A DNA stretch of 64,000 nucleotides from JAUIIK01 sp963745675 (GTDB lineage: Bacteria > Chloroflexota > Chloroflexia > Thermomicrobiales > CFX8): positions 62,001-126,000 of the forward strand of contig CAVUYM010000027.1 of the NCBI GenBank assembly GCA_963745675.1, given 5' to 3'. This document shows, one piece after another, positions 56,657 to 64,000 of the stretch. Every line of letters begins with the position of its first letter. Position 1 is the first letter of the stretch. The notes under the pieces were generated by a model. It had not been told where the DNA came from. It saw only the letters and a program-made list of their open reading frames with translations, and ran no database searches. A program made the translations under genes and the position numbers.

Positions 56657-57754
56657 ATGCGCTTTCGTGATCTAGGTGTCGCAGTCGGCGGGTTGCCAAC
56701 CGGCACGCTCAATGCGATTACTGATGTTGCCGGTGTGCGAGTTGGACACTCGACGATCATCGCAGGAGATCCGTTGGTAGACGCTTCAGTTGCGCGAACC
56801 GGAGTCACTGCGATCCATCCCCATGAGTCGTCTGTATTTCGGCAGATGACACCTGCTGCCATCGAAGTGCTGAATGGCTCGGGCGAGATCACCGGACGTT
56901 CCCAGATAGACGAATACGGCTACCTCGAATCGCCAATTCTCATCACCAATACCTTCTCTGTCGGAGCAGTACATCAAGCAGCTACCGAATGGCTGTGTGA
57001 CACCGAACCGAGCCTCGGACGCGAGCATTTCGTCGTTCCAGTTGTCGCAGAAACCTACGATGGCTTCCTGAATGATGTGCGTGCGCAATATGTCGAGCGC
57101 AGCCACGTTCGGCAGGCGCTGGAGGAAGCGAGCCCTGGCCCTGTTGCAGAGGGTAATGTCGGCGGCGGTACCGGCATGTCGCTTTTTCAGTTTAAGGGCG
57201 GAATTGGCACATCCTCACGGGTGGTAGGGGTCGGTAAGGAAGCGTATACCGTCGGTGTGCTCGTTCAAGCGAATACCGGGCGGCGGCAAGATCTCGTCAT
57301 AGCAGGTGTCCCTGTCGGACGCGAAATAGACGATCTAATGCCGGAAGTAGGGGAACACCAGCCCGACGGTGGTTCGATCATTGTCGTCATTGCGACCGAT
57401 GCTCCACTGTCGGATCGTCAGTGCCGGCGCCTATGTAAACGCGGGATGATGGGACTTGGCCGGGTTGGCCTCACAGCCGGCAATAGCAGCGGAGATTTGC
57501 TGATTGCGTTTTCAAATAGTCGCCAGAGTCGTCTGGATCGATTTTCCGAATCCGCTACGGTTGAAACCCTACGATTGGATGATCGGCAGATGAACGAGCT
57601 CTTTCGAGCGACGATCGAAGCGACGGCGGAGTCTGTTCTCAACGCGTTGGTTGCGGCGGAGACAACGACGGGGCATCGAGGTCATCGAGTCCACTCGATT
57701 CCACTCGACCGTCTACAGATTCTCCTGGAGTCCGCGACAATACGAGTGGTTTGA
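56657..57754 (+). CDS. P1-family (DmpA-like) beta-/D-peptide aminopeptidase
   Basis: This 365-residue Ntn-type peptidase of the DmpA/S58 family is made as an inactive chain and cleaves itself to expose a nucleophile serine. PTGTLNAITDVAGVRVGHS, ILITNTFSVGAVHQAATEW and NVGGGTGMSLFQFKGGIGTS are family motifs. The nucleophile is the serine in AGNSSGDLLIAFS, near residue 275. Family members release N-terminal residues from L-, D- or beta-peptides. ATG 56657 starts the conserved N-terminus. It follows the metallopeptidase gene by 42 bases and precedes two class III aminotransferases. Confidence 0.86.
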   Translation: MRFRDLGVAVGGLPTGTLNAITDVAGVRVGHSTIIAGDPLVDASVARTGVTAIHPHESSVFRQMTPAAIEVLNGSGEITGRSQIDEYGYLESPILITNTFSVGAVHQAATEWLCDTEPSLGREHFVVPVVAETYDGFLNDVRAQYVERSHVRQALEEASPGPVAEGNVGGGTGMSLFQFKGGIGTSSRVVGVGKEAYTVGVLVQANTGRRQDLVIAGVPVGREIDDLMPEVGEHQPDGGSIIVVIATDAPLSDRQCRRLCKRGMMGLGRVGLTAGNSSGDLLIAFSNSRQSRLDRFSESATVETLRLDDRQMNELFRATIEATAESVLNALVAAETTTGHRGHRVHSIPLDRLQILLESATIRVV

Positions 57755-57828
57755 CTCCTTCCTGTTTCGCCGTTCTACTGAGCCGTGCTAATCTCGTTGC
57801 ATGACTTTTGGCCGTCAAGGAGGCAACA

Positions 57829-59185
57829 ATGACCGCAGATCGATACGACAGCGCCCGACTCAAAGAACTCGACATTGCCCATCACTTGCATCCCGTTTCG
57901 AATCTGAAGCAGGTAGCGGCAAATGGACCGCTCGTGATGGTTCGAGGCGATGGCAGCACGGTGTGGGATTCCGATGGCAAAGAATATATAGACGCCTTCG
58001 CCGGGCTTTGGAATATCAACGTCGGCCACGGCCGCAAGGAGCTTGCCGAGGCCGCCGGGAGCAGATCGAAGAAATCGCCTATGGACCGACCTTCTTTGGC
58101 CTGGCGACGCCGCCCGCCATCGAAATGGCGGCGAAGCTGGCGGAAATGTATCCCGGTCCGGTGAATCACTTTCAGTTCACGTCCGGTGGCGCGGAGTCCA
58201 ATGAGACAGCGATGAAGATCGCACGTTACTACTGGGCGCTCCAGGGCAAGACTGAGAAAGTTACGATCATCTCCCGCATGATGGGTTATCACGGCATTGC
58301 CATGGGCGCTCTTTCAGCGACCGGCATCCCGGCCTATTGGGCAAACTTTGGACCACGACCGGCAGGATTTGTCCATCTGATGGCACCCTACAGCTATCGC
58401 AACGCGGATGAGCCCTACGATGAAGATGCGTTTGTCGACAAACTGGTTGCCGAGCTGGAGGAGCTGATCGAGCGCGAAGGTGCGGACACCATCGCCGCCA
58501 TGATCGGTGAGCCGGTGCAAGGCGCGGGGGTGTCGTACCGCCGCCCCAGAGCTACTGGGCACGGGTCAAGGAAGTGCTCGAAGCCAACGATATTCTCTTC
58601 ATCGCCGACGAGGTCATCACTGGCTTTGGACGGACCGGCACGATGTTCGGCTGCGAGCAGTACGGCATTCAGCCGGATATCGTCTCGCTCGCCAAGGGCG
58701 TCACCTCCGGCTATATCCCTCTCGGCGCGGTCGGTGTGACAGACGAGATCTTCCGGGTCATGCTCGAGCCGGATGCGATGTTCATGCATGGCTTCACCTA
58801 TTCTGGCCACCCGGTTGCCTGCGCCGTTGGGCTGAAAAACGTGGCGATTATTGAACGTGAAGGTCTGCCTGCCAAAGCAGGAGAAACGGGCGCTTATCTT
58901 CTGGGCCGCCTGGAAGAGCTGCTGGGCCACCAGAATGTCGGTGACGTGCGCGGCAAAGGCATGATGATGATCGTCGAAGTCGTCAAGGACAAAGCGACGA
59001 AGCAGCCATACACCGCTGCGGATGGCGCGGGCGCAAAGCTCACGAAGGCAACACGCGATCGCGGGATTATCGTGCGGGCAGGAGATAACGGCATATCAAT
59101 TGCTCCGCCGCTGATCTTGACCAGAGATGAAGCCGACCGCGTTGCAACCGCAGTGCAGGATTCGATCGTCGAAGTCTTCGGGTAA
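57829..59185 (+). pseudogene. Class III PLP aminotransferase, tandem copy 1, two frameshifts
   Basis: This omega-type transaminase is nearly identical in plan to the intact copy that follows. AGLWNINVGHGRKELAEA leads to a shift near 58050; one C added to the GCCGCC run restores REQIEEIAYGPTFFG. A second shift at the G run 58526-58530 needs one more G to give GAGGVVPPPQSYW. The rest carries IADEVITGFGRTG and the PLP lysine in SLAKGVTSGYIPLGAVG. Substrates of relatives include beta-alanine, taurine and polyamines. The start at ATG 57829 follows AAGGAGG. Confidence 0.85.
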
Positions 59186-59241
59186 CTCATAAGTCACGAC
59201 TACTGGATTGTTCAAAGCCAGACTGAGGAGAGAATTTCAGA

Positions 59242-60594
59242 ATGCCGAACTATGACACCGCGAGGCTGAAGGCGCTCGACATCGCCCATCACCTGCATCC
59301 GCGCACGAATCTGAAACGGCATGCTCAGTCTGGCCCATTCATCATTGCCAGGGGTGACGGCGTCAATATCTGGGACACCGATGGGAACAAGTACATCGAC
59401 GCCGCCGCCGGATTGTGGAACATCAACGTAGGCCATGGCCGGCAAGAATTGGCGGATACGGCGCAGCAGCAGATAGAAGAGATCGCCTACGGGCCGACCT
59501 TCTTTGGACTTTCGACGCCGCCCGCAATCGAACTGGCGGCGAAACTGGCCGAGATGTATCCGGGCTCGGTCAATCACTTCCAGTTCACTTCCGGTGGCGC
59601 TGAATCGAACGAGACGGCGATCAAGATCGCACGCTACTACTGGGCGCTGAAGGGCCAACCGGAGAAGATCACGATTATCTCGCGCTTCATCGGTTATCAC
59701 GGCATCGCGATGGGCGCGCTTTCCGCGACAGGCATTCCGGCATTCTGGCAGAACTTTGGGCCGCGGCCAGAAGGTTTTGTGCACTTGATGGCGCCCTATC
59801 CCTATCGCAATGCGGACGATCCCGAGGACCATGATGCGTTCATCGACAAGCTCATCGGCGAACTTGAGGAGACGATTGAACGGATCGGTGCCGAGAACAT
59901 CGCAGCGATGATCGGCGAACCGATTCAGGGTGCCGGCGGCGTCATTGTTCCACCGGATCGCTACTGGAAGCGCGTCTGTGAGGTGCTGGAGGCGAACGAC
60001 ATTCTCCTCATTGCCGACGAGGTCATCACCGGCTTCGGTCGCACTGGCCAGATGTTTGGCAGCCAGACGTACGAATTCCAACCTGACATCGTCTCGATCG
60101 CGAAAGGCATCAGTTCCGGATACATTCCGCTTGGGGCGGTTGGTATCACTGACGAGATCTTCGAAACTATGCTCGAACCAGATGCGATGTTCATGCATGG
60201 CTTTACCTATTCCGGCCATCCGGTCGCGTGTGCTGTCGCCATAGCGAATATCGGCATCATCGAGCGCGAAGATCTGGCGTCGAACGCGAAGACCCAGGGC
60301 GAATACCTGCTTGGCAAACTCGAGGAATTGAGCCCGCATCAGAATGTCGGCGATGTGCGCGGCAAGGGTCTGATGCTGATGGTCGAAGTTGTCAAAGATA
60401 AGGACTCGAAGGAACCGTTCACTGCCGCCGATGACGCGGGACCGCGACTAGCACAAGCCGTCAGGAGACATGGGATCGTGCCATTTGCGAGTGAAAAAGG
60501 CATCATGATCTCGCCGCCGCTAACGATCACGCGGGATGAGGCGGACCAAATAGCCGAAGCAATCCGCCGCTCAATCGTGGAAGTGTTTGGATAG
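59242..60594 (+). CDS. Class III PLP aminotransferase, tandem copy 2, intact
   Basis: This 450-residue enzyme has LDIAHHLHPRTNLKR and GLWNINVGHGRQEL at the front. QFTSGGAESNETAIKIARYYW lies in the cofactor site, followed by IADEVITGFGRTGQMFG and the PLP lysine in SIAKGISSGYIPLGAVG. It uses pyruvate or 2-oxoglutarate as acceptor for an amine or beta-/omega-amino acid. The ATG start is clear. It is the second of a tandem pair 56 bases after copy 1; the high similarity suggests recent duplication. Confidence 0.9.
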   Translation: MPNYDTARLKALDIAHHLHPRTNLKRHAQSGPFIIARGDGVNIWDTDGNKYIDAAAGLWNINVGHGRQELADTAQQQIEEIAYGPTFFGLSTPPAIELAAKLAEMYPGSVNHFQFTSGGAESNETAIKIARYYWALKGQPEKITIISRFIGYHGIAMGALSATGIPAFWQNFGPRPEGFVHLMAPYPYRNADDPEDHDAFIDKLIGELEETIERIGAENIAAMIGEPIQGAGGVIVPPDRYWKRVCEVLEANDILLIADEVITGFGRTGQMFGSQTYEFQPDIVSIAKGISSGYIPLGAVGITDEIFETMLEPDAMFMHGFTYSGHPVACAVAIANIGIIEREDLASNAKTQGEYLLGKLEELSPHQNVGDVRGKGLMLMVEVVKDKDSKEPFTAADDAGPRLAQAVRRHGIVPFASEKGIMISPPLTITRDEADQIAEAIRRSIVEVFG

Positions 60595-60623
60595 ACCAGG
60601 CCAGCGCTTTTACAGAATGACAA

Positions 60624-61103
60624 ATGACCGAAACGGTATGGATGCCGGCTACTCGGCCACCGGACTACATATTCTTCATCGCCCAACATCCCCGTGTCGG
60701 AGGTTTCTCTGGTCGCGAGAGGTCACGACGGGAACAGTTCCTGCGCCCGATTCGGGAACAGTTGAGTCGACCCCTACCGCGGCACAACCGCCTCGCAGTT
60801 GAATACAGGTTCGTATTTGTTGGTCCTGACTATGACCTGAGTAGGGGCAAACGGATCGTCCGGACTGACGTGGACAATCTGCTCAAGTTTGTTAACGATC
60901 TACTGACCGGCGTCGTCTGGGAAGATGACAGTCAGATATTCGAACTCATGGCAACAAAGGAACATGGTCCCGAGTCAGGCATACATTTGCGCGTCTGGAT
61001 TCTCGACCGTGGCCATCCATGTGGATCGCCGGCTCAACGCGCTGGTTTCCTAGTCGAATACAACGGTTCCGCGCTGAAAGCGGCTGAAGAGAAAGAAGAT
61101 TAG
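60624..61103 (+). CDS. RusA-family Holliday-junction-type endonuclease
   Basis: This 159-residue protein contains the RusA core: DVDNLLKFVNDLLTG, WEDDSQI and a lysine soon after (ATKEHG). The acidic residues bind the metal that cuts four-way DNA junctions. In many genomes rusA comes from prophages, but no phage gene is near here. ATG 60624 lies 29 bases after the aminotransferase stop, so it may be read from that transcript. The final 54 bases overlap the convergent ABC-2 permease gene. Confidence 0.75.
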   Translation: MTETVWMPATRPPDYIFFIAQHPRVGGFSGRERSRREQFLRPIREQLSRPLPRHNRLAVEYRFVFVGPDYDLSRGKRIVRTDVDNLLKFVNDLLTGVVWEDDSQIFELMATKEHGPESGIHLRVWILDRGHPCGSPAQRAGFLVEYNGSALKAAEEKED

Positions 61104-62768
61104 AACTCCACATAGCAATGCTAAAAGCGGTAGGGCGATCAGAACATAGGTCGCAAGGTTGCCCGATGCAGCAACCTCAATGATTCCGTCGGCCTGAGAG
61201 TTTGCATCGCTTTCGAGGCTTGCAGGCCAGAGTGAGCTTCGCACGAGGAGGCCGGGCGCAATCAGAACAGGCATCAAGAACCAGGAAATGCGTCGTGCAG
61301 CGTGCTGAACGGTGGGCGCGCCCATCGAGACGAGCATTCCCGCAGCCGCAAAAAGAAATGCGACCGTCAGCGTCAACCCCACTCCTGCCACAAGGACGCT
61401 CGATGGATAGAAATATGGCCCTCCGCTCAAATGGATGAGATTTGTAAGTATCGCGCCAGTCACCGGAACCACGAGCAACAGCGTCCACGGTAGAAGTGCA
61501 GTCGCTGCGAGTTTCCCAAGTAGAATTCCCGAATGGCTCAGGCGGGTTGTAAAGAGGATCTCTCCCGTGTGACGCTCGCGTTCTCCAGCTATGGAATCGG
61601 CGGACCGCTGCGCTATGAGAAGCGGCATCGCTGCGGCCATCGCAAACCAGAAAATGAGAGATGTATCGGCATCCTGTTCCCAATACCAGCTCGCAACTGC
61701 AGACAACTGGACAATCATCGACAGAACTACAAACCCAATCACGATCATCCAGCCGCGCCACTCCCGAACGAGCCCTTTCGCTTCGATCAGTTCCTTCCAC
61801 ACGACGATCCAGGCGTCCTCCAGCACTATTTTCATACGGTTGCCGTGAAAAGCGCTTGCTTCACTGGCCTGCTGACTGACTACATGGTGACTGGCTCGGT
61901 CGAATCCAAATCGAGGTATTGCATAGTCGATTTCGTTGCGATCTGCTCGATCAGGAGGGGAAGACGAAGACGACGATCCAACACGAATCAAGCGCTCGCG
62001 CGTGAAACGATAGCTGGCTATCAAGTACGTCAGTCCGATTGTGCCGACGAGACCGGCAGCAGATAGGAAAATGGCGGCAGCAATTGTCGTCGAATTCAGG
62101 CTGAACATGTCCCGATCGAGTTGAAAGCTTGTGAATTGGACGAGAAGAGCAAGAATGGCAACCGTAATGAACCCCAAAAGAGCTAAAGGAATCATCACGA
62201 CTACTGGCAACATTGTGGTAACGATAACGATTCGAAGATTCGCCTGACGGACAGTCGGCGCGCCCATCGAGAAGAGGAACGCCACGAGTGTGCCTAACAA
62301 CGTAATCAGGAAACTCACCAACGGTCCGAAGAGAAAAACGCTCCTGGGGAGGATGACAAAATTGCCTTGCCATGCCGCCGCAAGGTTGATCGCAGCGAGT
62401 GCGCCGAGTACGAGCAAGAACGCTGAAATCCAGGATTGGATCGTAATAGAGAGCGTCTTTCCGATCAGGAGAGCGCGGACAGGAATACGGGTTGCCAACA
62501 ATGATTCGAGCGTGTGCCGCTCCCGTTCGCCAGCGATGGCGTCAGTCGACAAGGTGACGGCAGATCCAAGGGGCAGCCAACACCAGATCCAGATTAGGAG
62601 AACCGGATTTGCCGACGCGAAAATTCCGTGGATGCCAACCAGAAGTTCTGCGACGATGAGCAGGATTATCGATGCACAAAGGCCGAGAATGAGACGCCTC
62701 GGCTCGTCAAATTGGGCGCGGTATCCCCGCAGATCACGCCAGAGAATCGTCCAGATATCATTAGCCAT
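61050..62768 (-). CDS. ABC-2-type exporter permease with two fused permease units
   Basis: This 572-residue membrane protein has about 12 hydrophobic helices in two repeats. The first half begins with DIWTILWRDLRGYR and has AGERERHTLESLLATR after its second helix. The second half begins with AWIVVWKELIEAKG and has AGERERHTGEILFTTR. The repeat shows duplication and fusion of a six-helix ABC-2 subunit, whereas most systems use two separate chains. It starts at ATG 62768, overlapping the ATPase gene by 8 bases. The cargo is unknown, though such systems often export drugs, peptides or lipids. Confidence 0.82.
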   Translation of the reverse strand: MANDIWTILWRDLRGYRAQFDEPRRLILGLCASIILLIVAELLVGIHGIFASANPVLLIWIWCWLPLGSAVTLSTDAIAGERERHTLESLLATRIPVRALLIGKTLSITIQSWISAFLLVLGALAAINLAAAWQGNFVILPRSVFLFGPLVSFLITLLGTLVAFLFSMGAPTVRQANLRIVIVTTMLPVVVMIPLALLGFITVAILALLVQFTSFQLDRDMFSLNSTTIAAAIFLSAAGLVGTIGLTYLIASYRFTRERLIRVGSSSSSSPPDRADRNEIDYAIPRFGFDRASHHVVSQQASEASAFHGNRMKIVLEDAWIVVWKELIEAKGLVREWRGWMIVIGFVVLSMIVQLSAVASWYWEQDADTSLIFWFAMAAAMPLLIAQRSADSIAGERERHTGEILFTTRLSHSGILLGKLAATALLPWTLLLVVPVTGAILTNLIHLSGGPYFYPSSVLVAGVGLTLTVAFLFAAAGMLVSMGAPTVQHAARRISWFLMPVLIAPGLLVRSSLWPASLESDANSQADGIIEVAASGNLATYVLIALPLLALLCGVLIFFLFSRFQRGTVVFD

Positions 62769-63699
62769 CGTGGCTCTGGACCAGGTTCAGGAAGGCTTCT
62801 TCGAGCGTTCGTCGTTGGGCAGCGATTTCGTCTACGCGGAGTCCACGACCAACGAGTAAGGCCACAATTTGCCCCGGTTCGGTTGCGGCATCCAGTTCGA
62901 CTTCAATGCCTTCGGACCTGATATCGAAGGAAAGGACGCCGTTCTCTGGGGTGAGAAGGTTGTCGAGATCGTCCGGGACAGGGAACAAGCGAATCTTGAC
63001 CCGCCGCCCGGCCATCGAACGCATCAGTTGATCCACTGGACCTGAGTTCAGCAGCCTGCCATTGAGAATCACAGCAACGTCGTCGCAAAGACGTTCCGCC
63101 TCGGCGAGATTATGCGTCGTCAGGAATACCGTTACACCTTCGACACGTGCCAGCTCTGCCAAGTCGTTTCGCAGGGACGCAGAAGCAATTGGATCGAGCC
63201 CCGCGGTTGGCTCGTCGAGGAAAACTAGTGGTGGATGGTGGAGCAACGTGCGTGCAATCGCGAGCTTCTGACGCATGCCGCGACTCCACAATCCGATGCG
63301 CTCTTTGCGCCGCTCCCAGAGTCCAAGATGTTCAAGCAGGCTGCGAATGCGGCGCGCACGCTCTTCTGGAGTCAAGCGCCAGATGCGAGCGAAGAATTCG
63401 AGATTTTCTTCAGCGGTCATACGCTCGTAAAGGCCCGGGTGCTCGAGCAACGCGCCGGTACGCGCTCTGATCTCGTCGCCGTCCGAGACGCTATCAAATC
63501 CAAGGACCGTAGCAGACCCGGAAGTTGGTGGGATCAGTCCAAGCAGGAGGCGGATCGTCGTCGTCTTGCCAGATCCGTTGGGGCCTAGAAAACCGAAAAC
63601 GGTGCCTGGTTCAACGCGTATCGAGAGGTTGTCAACGGCGCGCAAACTGTCAAAATCACGGCTCAAGCCATGGGTTTCTATTGCTGCCGGTCTGATCAA
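62761..63699 (-). CDS. ABC exporter ATPase, partner of the fused permease
   Basis: This 312-residue ATPase has every motif: Walker A GPNGSGKTT near residue 39, the Q-loop region, signature LWSRGMRQKLAIAR (a variant of LSGGQ), Walker B LVFLDEPTAGLDP and H-loop LTTHNLAEAERL. The C-terminal part, with a DUF4162-like segment, fits drug or antibiotic exporters. The TTG start at 63699 follows AGGAG by six bases. It is the first gene of the pair and overlaps the permease by 8 bases (ATGGCTAA). Confidence 0.88.
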   Translation of the reverse strand: MIRPAAIETHGLSRDFDSLRAVDNLSIRVEPGTVFGFLGPNGSGKTTTIRLLLGLIPPTSGSATVLGFDSVSDGDEIRARTGALLEHPGLYERMTAEENLEFFARIWRLTPEERARRIRSLLEHLGLWERRKERIGLWSRGMRQKLAIARTLLHHPPLVFLDEPTAGLDPIASASLRNDLAELARVEGVTVFLTTHNLAEAERLCDDVAVILNGRLLNSGPVDQLMRSMAGRRVKIRLFPVPDDLDNLLTPENGVLSFDIRSEGIEVELDAATEPGQIVALLVGRGLRVDEIAAQRRTLEEAFLNLVQSHDG

Positions 63700-63789
63700 G
63701 TGGTGCTCCTGTGTTTAGCCTCCATAGCTATCTCATTACACTTTGCCATAGCAGTTCAGACGTGTGGATGGCCGAATATCCCCGGATTG

Positions 63790-64000
63790 TCAGGTCCAAT
63801 CGGCGCACCTGCCTGTTCTGCACTCGACCGTAGTGGTGTTAGCATCCGGAATCCAAGTTGCAATACTGCGACGACCCGTCGCAGTGATTTCGTCGATCTC
63901 AACCCATGAGATACGAGGCCCCGCTTTCGTGTTGTCAATTCCAAATCGAATGATAGTTGAAGATGGGCGGTCTGGATCGACAATTCGTCCCTGGTAACAT
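63790..64000 (-). CDS. C-terminal end of an unknown protein, partial
   Basis: A minus-strand frame runs from the window edge to TGA at 63792-63790 and gives about 70 residues: YQGRIVDPDRPSSTIIRFG, then SWVEIDEITATGRRSIATW, ending CRTGRCADWT. It looks like real protein, and the two cysteines near the end may pair. No family is recognised. The start lies outside the window. The stop is about 90 bases before the ABC ATPase start in the same direction. Confidence 0.5.
   Translation of the reverse strand, partial: CYQGRIVDPDRPSSTIIRFGIDNTKAGPRISWVEIDEITATGRRSIATWIPDANTTTVECRTGRCADWT

Noticed and set aside
59212..60339. A 375-residue minus-strand frame
   Set aside because: It is antisense to the intact class III aminotransferase, and its arginine/aspartate-rich composition is that of a shadow of codon-biased sequence.

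Overview
The window is a 64 kb piece of a bacterial chromosome that most resembles Chloroflexota, probably a Thermomicrobia-type soil or sediment lineage. The assignment is an inference from gene content. It rests on Tat-exported solute-binding lipoproteins with PTATEE-type linkers, TPTAT-rich surface proteins, paired DinB proteins, an HspR-ClpB unit, an F420-type LLM oxidoreductase and a large PhoX protein. TTG and GTG starts are common. I see no rRNA, convincing tRNA, CRISPR array, insertion sequence, phage or replication origin. Genes sit on both strands in short operons, often separated by strong GC hairpins.

Layout. 1-2.1 kb: end of a small membrane protein, a c-di-AMP receptor, a site-2 protease with CBS domains and a small exported protein. 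2.3-5.4 kb: hspR and clpB. 5.5-8 kb: a tiny membrane ORF, a DUF4349 lipoprotein and two DinB genes. 8.2-10.4 kb: a coupled operon of a D-threonine-aldolase-like enzyme, a ChbG/YdjC deacetylase and a tRNA-binding-domain protein. 10.4-19.6 kb: L,D-transpeptidase, aspartokinase, membrane proteins, a TPTAT-rich surface protein, nitroreductase, dienelactone hydrolase, a LysM/transglycosylase and an aminotransferase. 19.8-26.1 kb: HD-GYP protein, serine hydrolase, threonine synthase, an ABC ATPase that has lost most catalytic motifs, and an unknown protein.

26.2-39.2 kb is a duplicated peptide-uptake island: CapA-like, solute-binding protein (SBP), DppB-like, DppC-like, SBP, SBP, DppB-like, DppC-like, CapA-like. 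It carries no ATPase gene of its own. 39.3-46.9 kb: SMP-30 lactonase, rpiA, two HMA-like-fold proteins, an LCP ligase, DUF3891, an MFS carrier and an LLM oxidoreductase. 47-51.4 kb: PhoX, MutM and a DUF192 secreted protein. 51.5-60.6 kb: three tandem class I/II aminotransferases, an HExxH peptidase, a DmpA-type P1 aminopeptidase and two tandem class III aminotransferases. 60.6-64 kb: a RusA-like nuclease, an ABC-2 exporter and the end of an unknown gene.

A plausible theme is scavenging of peptides and unusual amino acids. It would combine peptide importers, a DmpA-type peptidase, a D-threonine aldolase and five aminotransferases in the 51.5-60.6 kb block plus one at 18.5 kb. This is inference from co-location.

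An important caveat is that at least fifteen genes are split by single-base frameshifts while keeping all family motifs. At several sites, changing one base in a homopolymer run restores the frame. This points to consensus sequencing errors rather than gene decay, and I reconstructed the genes accordingly.
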